In this document: piece by piece, positions 34,841 through 43,573 of the stretch
Layout: the number at the start of each line of letters is the position of its first letter
Numbering within the stretch: the stretch's first letter is position 1
Assembly (NCBI GenBank): GCA_029572965.1
Contig: JAKPQD010000024.1
Span: 38,176-102,175 of the forward strand
Origin: Bacteroidota bacterium
GTDB lineage: Bacteria > Bacteroidota > Bacteroidia > Bacteroidales > DTGW01
DNA length: 64,000 nt
Reading direction: 5' to 3'
The notes under the pieces: model-generated
Told to the model about the DNA's origin: nothing
Seen by the model: only the letters and a program-made list of their open reading frames with translations
Databases searched by the model: none
Position numbers and translations under genes: made by a program

Positions 34841-37800
34841 ATGATGAAACTGAAAATTTGGCTTTGTTTATTACCTGTTATTTTTTACAGTATTAATTTT
34901 TTGGGACAGGGAAAAAAGAAAGTTTCCATAACTACAGCCATTGAGGTACAAAATGAAGACGGCGAGGGGCTGTCTGGCGTATCGGCCAAACTTTTTAACA
35001 AAGGTCAGGAAGAAAAATCTGTTGTTACCACCAATAGCGGAATTGTTACATTTACATTAGAGCCCAACAGTGATTATTTGATAGAACTTTCTAAAGATGG
35101 TTTTGTCTCTAAAATTATTAGTGTAAATACAAAAGTACCCTCATATGAAGACCAACAATTTGAAGTGGCTTTTCCTGTGCTCTTGTTCCAGCCTTGCGAA
35201 GGGCTTGATTACTCAATTTTGCAAAAGCCTGTAGTGAAGCTGGTTCATAACGAAAAAAAACGGGATTTTTTGCCCGAAAAAGTTTATGACGAAGTGATGC
35301 AGGAGAAACTTAGCAAATTATACGAAGATAACCAGAATTGTTTGGATGAAAAGTACAATGCCATTGTTCGTGAAGGCGATAGGCTTTTTAAAAGTAAAAA
35401 ATATGAAGAGGCTGTCTCTCCTTACCAAAAAGCGCTGGGGATAAGGCCTAATGATAAATATGTCAAAAGCCAATTAGATGCAATTGACAAGCTATTGGCC
35501 GAATCAAAAGATAAAGAAGCAACCTACAAAAAGTATATTGAACAGGCTGACAAGCAAATGGCTGATAAAAATTACCCCTTAGCTAAAGAATTTTATAATA
35601 AATCACTTGGGGTTAAGCCTGGTTCTGCATATCCTACGTCTCAAATAGCCGAAATAGATAAAATTTTAGCCCAGCAAAAACAGGATGAAACCAATAAACA
35701 ACAGTTGCAACAACAGGTAACAAGCTTAGTGGCCCAGGGCGATGGGTCTGATGATTACTGTGGAGCTGTTCTTAAGGCTTATAAAGATGCTTTAGCCTTA
35801 AAACCCAATGACCCTGCTATTCTGGCTAAGATATCGGCTGCTGAAAAAAAATGTAATGACATCAAAGCGGCAATAGCTAATGATAAAAAGAAGCAGGAAC
35901 AGTACAAAGCTTCTATTGCCAAAGCAGATAGTTTATACAAAGCCAATAAATATGATGCTGCTATTGCTGAGTATCAAAACGCCTCGAAAATTATCCCTGC
36001 TGAAAAATATCCCAAAGATCAGGTTGATTTGATTAATGATATTGTCAAAAAGCAATCGAAAGACAGAGATGCTCAATTTAAAGCCCTTGTGGCACAAGGC
36101 GATAAGTCAGAGGATTATTGTGGTACCGTCCAAAACTCGTATCGGGAAGCATTAAAACTTAAGCCAAATGATCCAGAATTGCTTACCAAAATCTCTATTG
36201 CCGAAAAAAAATGTAATGATGCAAATGCTCAGCAAGCAGATTTAAAAAAAAGACAGGCAGGTTACAAAGCTTCTGTTGCTAAAGCTGACAGCCTTTATAA
36301 AGCCAATAAATACGATGCTGCTATTGCCGAGTATCAAAATGCCATGAAATTTGTCCCTTCAGAAAAATACCCTCAGGATCAGATTGACTTAATAAATGAA
36401 ATGGTCAGAAAACAAATGAAGGATGCCGAATCGCAGTATAAATCTTTGATTAAGGAGGCAGACAAAGCATTTGACAATGAAAGGTTTGATTTTGCTAAGG
36501 ATAGTTATTTAAAAGCATCTAAAATTAAACCTAATGAAGCTTATCCGAATGATAAAATAAAAGAAATCGATAATATTATTACAGCCCAAAAGGTTGCTGA
36601 GGCTAAACGCAAGGAAATTGAAGAGAAATACAAACAAAAGATTGCTGAGGCCGATGCTGCAATGAAAAACAATAATTATATGATGGCCAAAAACCTCTAT
36701 AATGAAGCATTGACAATAAAGTTAGAAAAATATCCATCAGATAGAATTGAAGAGATAGATCAACTGATGAAAGCCCAGGCAGATAAGGCTGAAAAAGAAT
36801 ATCAGTCTAAAGTGAAATCGGCTGATAAAAATTTTGTTGATTCAAAGCTGAAAGAAGCCTTGGCCGATTATCAGGCTGCATTAGCAATGAAGCCCAATGA
36901 AACCTATCCTCAACAACGTATAGACGCTATAAACAAAATGTTAGAAGAAAAAGCTAAGAAAGAAGCTGAGGAAAAAGCCAAGAAAGATGCTTATGCAAGT
37001 GCTATAGCCAGAGCTGATAAGCTTTTAGCTGAAAATAATTTTGATCAGGCTGCAGCTGCTTATAAAGAAGCTTCGTCATATCAGCCTTCTGAACAATATC
37101 CTTATGCCAAGATAGATGAGATTGCAAAACTAAAAAAACAAAAAGAAACAGAAGCAAGCTATGCTAAAGCAATTATTACTGGTGACGATTATTTCAACAA
37201 AAAACAGCTACAGCAGGCAAAATCTTTTTATAATCAGGCATTAGGCTTTAAACCTGGCGATAAATCTGCAACAGATAAGATTGCAAATGTTGACAGGCTA
37301 ATTAATGAAGATATTAAAAGGCTTGCTGACGAAAAAGCACGTAAAGATGCCTATGATAAAGCTATCATCGATGCTGATAAAAGTCTTGCTTTAAAAGATT
37401 ATGATATGGCCAAAGCTTCTTATCAAACAGCATTATCTATTGATGCAAACCAAGCTTATCCGAGACAAAAAATAGCTGAAGTTGATAAGTTGATTAAAGA
37501 AAAAGAAATTAACGACAATTATCAATCGGCACTTGATGAAGCTCAAAAACTTTTTGATGCCAAAAGTTTTGATATGGCAAAAACTAAATATAGAGAAGCT
37601 AAAAAAATAAAGCCTTCTGAAACTTTTCCTGATACTAAAGTGAAAGAAATAGAAGCAGCTCAGGCTCAAATGGAAAAAGACCGTTTACAAAAAGAGAAAA
37701 AAGAAAAGGATTACAAAGCCTCTGTTCAGCTGGCCGAAAGCCTTTTTGAAAATGCCAGATATGACGAGGCCCAGAAAGAATATGAAAAGGCTTTGCTTAT

Positions 37801-38218
37801 TTTGCCTGATGAAGTATATCCCAAACAAAAAATAGCTAAAATAAAAGAAATAAAGATGCTTCTTGAAAAAGAAGCTAAAGCCAGCAAAACTGCAGCAGCT
37901 CCGGCACCTAAAAAGGCTGAGCCTGTTAAAGGAAAATTGGATAAATTGGTGTTTGCAAATGAATCAGAAAGGGCTCAGTTTCTTAGCGATTTGCTTACTT
38001 CTTATCCGCCTGGGATTACCCATGAAGTATATAAAGACAAGATAAAGACTGTTAACAGGTACATTATTATCAGGGATAATCAGGCAAATGACTTCAGATC
38101 TATCCGTCTGAGCTATGGTATGGAGTATTATAAAAATGATAAACCAATAACTGAGCAGTATTTCAATTCTCAGGTTAAGGTAAGGGCAGGAGAATATTAC
38201 AATAAGGTTGATTTATAA
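34841..38218 (+). CDS. large exported TPR-like repeat protein with N-terminal CarboxypepD_reg-like domain
   Basis: This 1125-residue protein is not assigned to a named family. After a signal peptide (about 1-22) comes a carboxypeptidase-regulatory/prealbumin-like beta-sandwich (about 28-110). A long run of some twelve TPR-like helical repeats of 60-70 residues follows, with the recurring pattern Y..I..AD....K.Y..A...Y..A....P...YP...I. Two 119-residue blocks (about 355-475 and 475-595) are near duplicates containing KADSLYKANKYDAAIAEYQN. A separate C-terminal domain of about 90 residues (RAQFLSDLLTSYPPGITHEVYK...RLSYGMEYYKN) closes it. The repeats are rich in Lys, Ala and Glu. It is probably a periplasmic or surface scaffold. 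It follows the T9SS-exported protease by 175 bp. Confidence 0.75.
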   Translation: MMKLKIWLCLLPVIFYSINFLGQGKKKVSITTAIEVQNEDGEGLSGVSAKLFNKGQEEKSVVTTNSGIVTFTLEPNSDYLIELSKDGFVSKIISVNTKVPSYEDQQFEVAFPVLLFQPCEGLDYSILQKPVVKLVHNEKKRDFLPEKVYDEVMQEKLSKLYEDNQNCLDEKYNAIVREGDRLFKSKKYEEAVSPYQKALGIRPNDKYVKSQLDAIDKLLAESKDKEATYKKYIEQADKQMADKNYPLAKEFYNKSLGVKPGSAYPTSQIAEIDKILAQQKQDETNKQQLQQQVTSLVAQGDGSDDYCGAVLKAYKDALALKPNDPAILAKISAAEKKCNDIKAAIANDKKKQEQYKASIAKADSLYKANKYDAAIAEYQNASKIIPAEKYPKDQVDLINDIVKKQSKDRDAQFKALVAQGDKSEDYCGTVQNSYREALKLKPNDPELLTKISIAEKKCNDANAQQADLKKRQAGYKASVAKADSLYKANKYDAAIAEYQNAMKFVPSEKYPQDQIDLINEMVRKQMKDAESQYKSLIKEADKAFDNERFDFAKDSYLKASKIKPNEAYPNDKIKEIDNIITAQKVAEAKRKEIEEKYKQKIAEADAAMKNNNYMMAKNLYNEALTIKLEKYPSDRIEEIDQLMKAQADKAEKEYQSKVKSADKNFVDSKLKEALADYQAALAMKPNETYPQQRIDAINKMLEEKAKKEAEEKAKKDAYASAIARADKLLAENNFDQAAAAYKEASSYQPSEQYPYAKIDEIAKLKKQKETEASYAKAIITGDDYFNKKQLQQAKSFYNQALGFKPGDKSATDKIANVDRLINEDIKRLADEKARKDAYDKAIIDADKSLALKDYDMAKASYQTALSIDANQAYPRQKIAEVDKLIKEKEINDNYQSALDEAQKLFDAKSFDMAKTKYREAKKIKPSETFPDTKVKEIEAAQAQMEKDRLQKEKKEKDYKASVQLAESLFENARYDEAQKEYEKALLILPDEVYPKQKIAKIKEIKMLLEKEAKASKTAAAPAPKKAEPVKGKLDKLVFANESERAQFLSDLLTSYPPGITHEVYKDKIKTVNRYIIIRDNQANDFRSIRLSYGMEYYKNDKPITEQYFNSQVKVRAGEYYNKVDL

Positions 38219-38384
38219 AATATCTATGATTGTTTAAATCTCACAATACGAATAATATTCAAATAAGAAGGAGAATAACTTGTATTGTGACAAAAAAATT
38301 GATTTGTTGAAGAAGCAATAGCTTTGAGGTATTGCCATAAAAAGAATGTAATGGCTGAGATGTTGAAAATTCATATTATGAAGT

Positions 38385-38434
38385 AAAAAAAAAACACATT
38401 ATTCTTTGACAAAGAAGAATAATGTGTTTTTTTT
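38385..38434. terminator. bidirectional terminator between the TPR protein and siaC
   Basis: AACACATTATTCTT and AAGAATAATGTGTT pair perfectly over 14 bp around an 8-nt loop, with an A-run on the left and a T-run on the right. It serves both converging genes. Confidence 0.85.
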
Positions 38435-38447
38435 AGAGAAAAGCAGA

Positions 38448-38828
38448 TTAATCTACTATTTCTATCATTTTAAATGGCACACGAATAATCGATTCGTAAT
38501 CTTCGCCTGCTTCTAACATGTCTTCATCATCTTCTTCATAGTACCAGTTAATAATAACTTCATTTTTGGCCTTGTAAATGGCCTCCAGTTTTTTGAAAAC
38601 GTCAAGGATACATTTTGATGAACTGGTATTGAAATACTCTAGCTGAATATTGACTTTGGTGAGGGCTGCCGGGGATTTTCCATATTCTTCAAGCCAGTCA
38701 ACCAATGGTTTGTAAAATTCAATTGAGTTTTCGGGAATAGATCTTCCTTTAATCTCAATTGTTCCTTGTCCTGCTTCAAATCTTACGCTTGGAGTTTTTG
38801 CCGTTCCTTCAATGATTAATGCTTCCAT
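38448..38828 (-). CDS. siaC: SiaC-family regulatory phosphoprotein (DUF1987)
   Basis: A 126-residue SiaC-like protein. In Pseudomonas aeruginosa SiaC is phosphorylated on Thr68 by the kinase SiaB and dephosphorylated by SiaA, and unphosphorylated SiaC activates the diguanylate cyclase SiaD. The family core is present: FEAGQGTIEIKGRSIPENSIEFYKPLVDWLEEY, then LEYFNTSSSKCILDVFKKLE, with a threonine at position 68. The fold resembles anti-sigma-antagonist STAS proteins. The siaB-like gene lies 26 bp upstream on the same strand. No SiaA or SiaD is in the window, so the output in this organism is unknown. Confidence 0.88.
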   Translation of the reverse strand: MEALIIEGTAKTPSVRFEAGQGTIEIKGRSIPENSIEFYKPLVDWLEEYGKSPAALTKVNIQLEYFNTSSSKCILDVFKKLEAIYKAKNEVIINWYYEEDDEDMLEAGEDYESIIRVPFKMIEIVD

Positions 38829-38854
38829 ATATAAGGGCTTTTAAAATTATCTTT

Positions 38855-39403
38855 TTAATTTATAGTAACATTTAAATTGAAAAACATATAATTGCTATTA
38901 AATTGATAAAAAGTGTACTCAAGTTTGTTGCCAGTTTTACGGGCCATATCTAACAATCCTAAACCTCCGCCTCCTTTGGCAGATAACTTTTGGTGGTTAA
39001 GGATAAACTTGTACATATCTTTTAGCTCTTCTTCTGTCAATGAGTTTATTTTGTCAATTTTGTCTTTTAAATATTGTGCTTTACTATGTTCGACAAAGTT
39101 ACCTAACGAGACAATGTATTTATTGCAATCTTTTGTTATTACGACAACCCCAAATTTTTTGGTAAACAAATTGGCTATTTCGTCTGGCAAATCATCTACA
39201 TGGTGAAATAAGTTTTGTAATCCTTCAACCAAAACATTGTACAGTTTTTTTTTGATTTTAGGGTCTTCGTTTGCACTATCCAGTTTACTTTCAATACTTT
39301 CAAGTACCCCGTTAATCCATTCAGCGGTAATGTTGCCATGATAGGCCATCAATACATTGCCTTTGTTTAAACCCTTATAATAGTCATCAAAATTGAACTG
39401 CAT
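38855..39403 (-). CDS. siaB: SiaB-family protein kinase (DUF6272)
   Basis: A 182-residue SiaB-like kinase, the predicted partner that phosphorylates SiaC. The N-terminal MAYHGNITAEWINGVLESIESKL and the N-box-like helix LYNVLVEGLQNLFHHVDD suit a GHKL/anti-sigma-type ATPase fold, and the glycine-rich GGGGLGLLDMARKTGNKLEY is the likely ATP lid region. No transmembrane segment is present. The gene is first in a two-gene unit with siaC, driven by a good TTTG-N16-TATATTTG promoter. Assignment rests on these motifs and on the neighbouring SiaC. Confidence 0.85.
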   Translation of the reverse strand: MQFNFDDYYKGLNKGNVLMAYHGNITAEWINGVLESIESKLDSANEDPKIKKKLYNVLVEGLQNLFHHVDDLPDEIANLFTKKFGVVVITKDCNKYIVSLGNFVEHSKAQYLKDKIDKINSLTEEELKDMYKFILNHQKLSAKGGGGLGLLDMARKTGNKLEYTFYQFNSNYMFFNLNVTIN

Positions 39404-39443
39404 ACACTTTAACGGTTTGTAGCTTGAGGATAATATTTATCAA

Positions 39444-39471
39444 CAAATATAGCATTTTATTTTATCACAAA
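39444..39471 (-). promoter_or_regulatory. siaBC promoter (TTTG-N16-TATATTTG)
   Basis: On the minus strand an exact -7 box TATATTTG (39444-39451) and a TTTG (39468-39471) are 16 bp apart, 41 bp upstream of siaB. Confidence 0.6.
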
Positions 39472-39544
39472 AAGAGTTTTAAAAATAGCATTTTTTTTTT
39501 TATTATTTTAAAAATGTCATTTTTTTAATATTTCATTTTTGTCA

Positions 39545-40759
39545 TTAATACTGATAAGGCCTTTGTAGGTTATTTTTATATTGTTTTTTTGAACCTTCAT
39601 AAACGGTGTATTTATTAAAACTACATTCGAGCGGCCCGTTAAATAATTTTACTTTTTTTTCGGGGTGTAACCCGATAAATTTCAAAGCTTCTTTATCAGG
39701 TGATATAATCCAGGTTTCGAAATTGGTGAAGCTGTTTTTTAATTTATCGCCAATTTGAGCATAAAACCGGCTTAATGAGTTATTTTTAAACTTTTCGCCG
39801 TAAGGCGGATTGGTAATGATGAAGCCTTTTTCAAAGGGTTTTTTGCACTCAAAGAAATCTTTATTTTCAACTTTTATATAATTGTTTAGAAAACTGTTTT
39901 GAAGATTTTTGTTGGTGGCATGTATTGCCTGCCCTGAGATGTCTATACCTGTAATGACAGGCAAGTCTTTGGGGTTGTTGTCATGTTCCTGTTCTGCTAT
40001 ACCTTCTAATATTTTACTTTCAAAGTTTGACCAGTTTTCAAAGCTGTATTGTTTTCTGAATACTCCGGGAGCAATGTTTTCAGCTATCATGGCAGCTTCA
40101 ATCAATATTGTACCTGAGCCACACATAGGGTCAAACAAATTATGCTTTGGAGTCCAGCCCGAAAGTTTGAGCATACCGGCTGCAAGTATCTCATTTATTG
40201 GGGCGGCTCCATTACTAACTTTGTATCCTCTCTTAAAAAGAGGCTCTCCAGAACTATTGAGTGACAATGTACAGGTTTTGTCCGATATATGCAGGTGGAT
40301 AAGTATTTGGGGATTCTCAGCATCAATGAAAGGCCTTTTGCCTGTTTTGGCCCTGAAATAATCTACAATGGCATCTTTGGTTTTCAGTGCAGCATATTGT
40401 GAATGTTTAAAAAAGTCTGAATTAATTGTTGTTTCAATGGCAAATGTATGTTTCAATGTGAAATAATTTTCCCAGGCGATATTATATACTTCATTGTACA
40501 GTTCATTTTCGTCTTTAGCGTAGAATGTACAAAAAGGCACTAAAACATTTAAGGCTGTACGCAGACAATAGTTTGCTTTGTACATAACGCTTTTGTCGCC
40601 TGAGAAATAAACAGAACGGCGAGCAGTGTTTATCTCCTTTGCACCGATAGCCTGAAGTTCATTGGCCAAAACATTTTCAAGCCCAAAGAATGTTTTGCAG
40701 GTCATTTGAAATGATTCTTTTTCTGGCAGTGCAGAAAGTAAAATTTGTGGTGATGACAT
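39545..40759 (-). CDS. THUMP-domain class I rRNA methyltransferase (RlmL N-domain-like)
   Basis: A 404-residue SAM-dependent RNA methyltransferase that resembles the m2G-forming half of RlmL, which modifies 23S rRNA (G2445 in E. coli). The N-terminal ferredoxin-like and THUMP region (FFGLENVLANELQAIGA to about 150) binds RNA. The methyltransferase domain shows FDPMCGSGTILIEAAMIAENIAPG (motif I), TGIDISGQAIHATNKN, and the catalytic FIITNPPYGEKF, an NPPY motif for exocyclic amine methylation. It lacks the second RlmK-type domain. It is the last gene of a likely unit with nadR-like, pnuC and the S41 protease; the gap to the kinase is 18 bp. Confidence 0.9.
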   Translation of the reverse strand: MSSPQILLSALPEKESFQMTCKTFFGLENVLANELQAIGAKEINTARRSVYFSGDKSVMYKANYCLRTALNVLVPFCTFYAKDENELYNEVYNIAWENYFTLKHTFAIETTINSDFFKHSQYAALKTKDAIVDYFRAKTGKRPFIDAENPQILIHLHISDKTCTLSLNSSGEPLFKRGYKVSNGAAPINEILAAGMLKLSGWTPKHNLFDPMCGSGTILIEAAMIAENIAPGVFRKQYSFENWSNFESKILEGIAEQEHDNNPKDLPVITGIDISGQAIHATNKNLQNSFLNNYIKVENKDFFECKKPFEKGFIITNPPYGEKFKNNSLSRFYAQIGDKLKNSFTNFETWIISPDKEALKFIGLHPEKKVKLFNGPLECSFNKYTVYEGSKKQYKNNLQRPYQY

Positions 40760-40777
40760 TTTGTATATATTAGAAAT

Positions 40778-41290
40778 CTATAAATTGTTTAAAAGCACGA
40801 TGGCATTGGAAAATCTCATTTTTTCTTCACCTTCAACAATGCCGTAGGGGAGTTTATAATTTTGTAAGATATCTAAATATCTGAAATAAAGTATTTCGCG
40901 GTTTTTTCCTCCGTTTTCACGGACTTTATCTGCAACCCAGGGTATGTCTGGTTTGCATAAAAGGTGCAATGCAAAATGTTTTTTTTTGATTTCTTCGTTT
41001 ATCCATTCGGGACAATTGTTGAAAACAACTTCAAACCAAACTTTTGTGATAATAAGGTCGGTATCGAAAAAAATCCAGTTGTTGGCTTGTGGATATGTTG
41101 AATTTATTTGGCTAAGTTGTTTTTGGGCGATATGTTCAACATCTTGAAAAGTGTATTTATGATCCAGGTTTTCAATGTATTCGCGGGCATATTCCGGGAT
41201 CCACATAGTACCAAAATGCCTTGCCAGTTCTGAAGCAAGAGTCGTTTTTGCTGTACATTCAGGCCCTATTAGAGATATTTTTTTAATCAT
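40778..41290 (-). CDS. NadR-like nicotinamide-nucleotide salvage kinase (AAA family ATPase)
   Basis: A 170-residue P-loop kinase similar to the C-terminal ribosylnicotinamide kinase domain of NadR. It overlaps pnuC by 8 bp, a pairing that strongly suggests NAD salvage: PnuC imports nicotinamide riboside and this kinase traps it as NMN. The P-loop is GPECTAKTT (residues 9-17), with alanine where the second Walker glycine is normally found. Other family marks are WIPEYAREYIE, FDTDLIITKVWFEVVF and LLCKPDIPWVADKVRENG. The alanine substitution might reduce activity or be tolerated. The NMN adenylyltransferase half of NadR is absent. Confidence 0.85.
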   Translation of the reverse strand: MIKKISLIGPECTAKTTLASELARHFGTMWIPEYAREYIENLDHKYTFQDVEHIAQKQLSQINSTYPQANNWIFFDTDLIITKVWFEVVFNNCPEWINEEIKKKHFALHLLCKPDIPWVADKVRENGGKNREILYFRYLDILQNYKLPYGIVEGEEKMRFSNAIVLLNNL

Positions 41291-41888
41291 TGTCCTGAAG
41301 CTTATAATCTTTAAGCCATTTGAAATATCCTGCTACTGCAAGTATTGTATATATTGTCATTAAAATAGCTGTTGGGTATTTATCTTTTGCTATCATCAAA
41401 ACTACAGAAGTTGCGTCAAGGATGACCCAAAATATCCATTGTTCAACAATCTTTCGGGTCAACATCCAGGTGGCTACTATGCTTCCGGCTGTAATAAAAC
41501 CATCAACCAATGGAAATGAGGCATTAAAATATTGACCAAATGGTAAGTAAAACAATGTCAAGGTTCCTGTAATGGTTATGCTTATAAACCATTGATATGG
41601 TTTAAGTCTGCATATTTTTAGTTTGTGTGTTGTTTTATTTACTTGTTTCCCAAAAATCCAGTGAAGCCAACCATAGATGCTTACAAATAAATAATACACT
41701 TGTAATAACATATCGGCGTACAATGCCGTATCGTAAAAAACGATAATGTAAGCTGCAGATGTGGCAATACCAATTGGCCAAAGCCAAATGCTGTGCCTGT
41801 ATGAAAATATAATGTAAATTAAGCCTGAAATGCTCCCAAATAATTCAATCCAGTTATTTAGGATGAATAGCCATACTCCTTGCAACAT
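41283..41888 (-). CDS. pnuC: nicotinamide riboside transporter PnuC
   Basis: A 201-residue polytopic membrane protein of the PnuC family, which facilitates diffusion of nicotinamide riboside. About seven helices are visible. Conserved segments include the N-terminal WIELFGSISGLIYIIFSYRHSIWLWPIGI, YADMLLQVYYLFVSIYGWLHW with the WxxW-type substrate-binding region, and the C-terminal WIFWVILDATSVVLMIAKDKYPTAILMTIYTILAVAGYFKW. It is translationally coupled to the NadR-like kinase by an 8-bp overlap and lies 11 bp downstream of the S41 protease gene. Confidence 0.93.
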   Translation of the reverse strand: MLQGVWLFILNNWIELFGSISGLIYIIFSYRHSIWLWPIGIATSAAYIIVFYDTALYADMLLQVYYLFVSIYGWLHWIFGKQVNKTTHKLKICRLKPYQWFISITITGTLTLFYLPFGQYFNASFPLVDGFITAGSIVATWMLTRKIVEQWIFWVILDATSVVLMIAKDKYPTAILMTIYTILAVAGYFKWLKDYKLQDND

Positions 41889-41899
41889 TTAAATCTGTT

Positions 41900-43498
41900 T
41901 CACTTTTTAGGTGGAGAAATTATAGTATCGTATTGGTCAATGGCTTTTAAGGCTTCTTTGATAATGGGGTCATCGGAGTTAAATACCTGAAAAAACTCTG
42001 AAGAATCCCAGATATCGCGGGCTATGTATGCTTTTAGTAGTTTTGAAATAGCATTCTTTGATTGTTCAAATTGTTGTTGATTAAATTTGATGTTGTCTTT
42101 GCTTGCAAAATCAATCATAGCAGGGAACAGTTGTTCTGCACAATAAGATGCATTGAATTTTTGAAAGTCGGGATATTGTTTTTTAAGTGCTATACGGTTT
42201 GTATCGATGTAATTGAGGACAAACTTATAAAGAGTACCGTTTCTGAGCAAATCCCGATAATAATCTGAATACATTGAAGTATCAATTGGGACAAATATAT
42301 CAGGCATAATGCCACCACCTCCAAATACCGGGCGTTTTAGTACTAAGGTCAGTTTTTTCAATGAATCTACAAAGTGGATGCTGTCTTTATTTGAAAGTTC
42401 ATTGTGTTTATATCTGTTAATAAAGTCGTTATAATATTCGTCAGAGTTACCATTTTTATATGGTCGTTGAATATCTCTTCCTGAAGGGGTGTAATAATGA
42501 GCTATTGTAAGCTTTAGCATTGAACCGTCAGGGTACATCAAAGGTCTTTGTACCAGGCCTTTGCCAAAAGAGCGACGGCCAACAATGATGCCCCTGTCCC
42601 AGTCTTGTATTGCCCCTGAAAGAATTTCACTGGCAGAAGCCGAGTTTTCGTCAATCATAATTACCAGTTTGCCTTTTTCAAATAGCCCCTGGCTGGTTGA
42701 GAAGAAATCTTGTCTGCGGGTTTTGCGGCCTTTGGTATAAACCAAAAGTTTGTCTTTTTCGAGAAATTGATCAGCAAGCATAGCTGCTTCATCTAATAAA
42801 CCTCCACCGTTACCTGTAAGGTCAAGGATTAGGTTTTTCATCTTTTGTGACTGTAGTTTTTTTAGGGCTTTAGCAAATTCTTCGTTGGTAGTTTGCGAAA
42901 AACGGTCGAGTTTGATATAGCCGGTTTCCTTATCGAGCATGTATGCTGCGTCAATACTGTAAATGGGGATTTTATCACGGGTGATAGTGAAATCTATAAG
43001 GTTTTTAGAGCCTTTGCGCAATACTGAAATAACGACTTTGGTGCCTTTGTTGCCTCTTAGTTTTTTAAAAACGGTTTTATTAGTAATTTTAATCCCTGCT
43101 ACCAGTTCGCCGTCAATTTTGATAATACGGTCGCCCCCCATGACCCCAACTTTTTCTGATGGGCCTCCGGCAATAGTGTTGACAATAAAAATAGTATCGT
43201 TAAGGATATTAAAACTTACCCCTATACCTTCAAAGTTGCCTTGCAATGGTTCATTCAGCTCTTTTACTTCTTCAATGTTCAGATATGCCGAGTGAGGGTC
43301 TAATTCTTTCACCATTGCCCTGATTGCGGTTTCTGTAAGAGCTGTCTGGTTGACGGTATCTACATACAATGAATTGATATAATCCAGGGTTCTGGTTATT
43401 TTGAAACTATTCTCATTGAGAAAAGGCACCTGGGCGTTAATTTTTGCAAAAGATAAGAGTACAATTAGGTTTATAAAGAAGAGCTTTTTTTTATTCAT
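41900..43498 (-). CDS. S41 family C-terminal processing peptidase
   Basis: A 532-residue periplasmic CtpA/Prc-like protease. The signal peptide occupies about 1-22 (INLIVLLSFAKINA). A PDZ domain follows (about 85-175; GVSFNILNDTIFIVNTIAGGPSEKVGVMGGDRIIKID), then the S41 catalytic domain. The nucleophile serine lies in IDENSASASEILSGAIQDWD near residue 287, and the general-base lysine lies in RRSFGKGLVQ near residue 312. A C-terminal helical extension ends the protein. It processes C-termini of exported proteins. It heads the run to pnuC, nadR-like and rlmL-like, and lies 75 bp downstream of a second SiaC gene. Confidence 0.93.
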   Translation of the reverse strand: MNKKKLFFINLIVLLSFAKINAQVPFLNENSFKITRTLDYINSLYVDTVNQTALTETAIRAMVKELDPHSAYLNIEEVKELNEPLQGNFEGIGVSFNILNDTIFIVNTIAGGPSEKVGVMGGDRIIKIDGELVAGIKITNKTVFKKLRGNKGTKVVISVLRKGSKNLIDFTITRDKIPIYSIDAAYMLDKETGYIKLDRFSQTTNEEFAKALKKLQSQKMKNLILDLTGNGGGLLDEAAMLADQFLEKDKLLVYTKGRKTRRQDFFSTSQGLFEKGKLVIMIDENSASASEILSGAIQDWDRGIIVGRRSFGKGLVQRPLMYPDGSMLKLTIAHYYTPSGRDIQRPYKNGNSDEYYNDFINRYKHNELSNKDSIHFVDSLKKLTLVLKRPVFGGGGIMPDIFVPIDTSMYSDYYRDLLRNGTLYKFVLNYIDTNRIALKKQYPDFQKFNASYCAEQLFPAMIDFASKDNIKFNQQQFEQSKNAISKLLKAYIARDIWDSSEFFQVFNSDDPIIKEALKAIDQYDTIISPPKK

Positions 43499-43573
43499 TT
43501 TAAAAAGGTTAAAAAATGAGGTTAAAGGATAATTTCAGAGAGATGGTTAAATTTAGAGGTTTTTATTTTGCTA

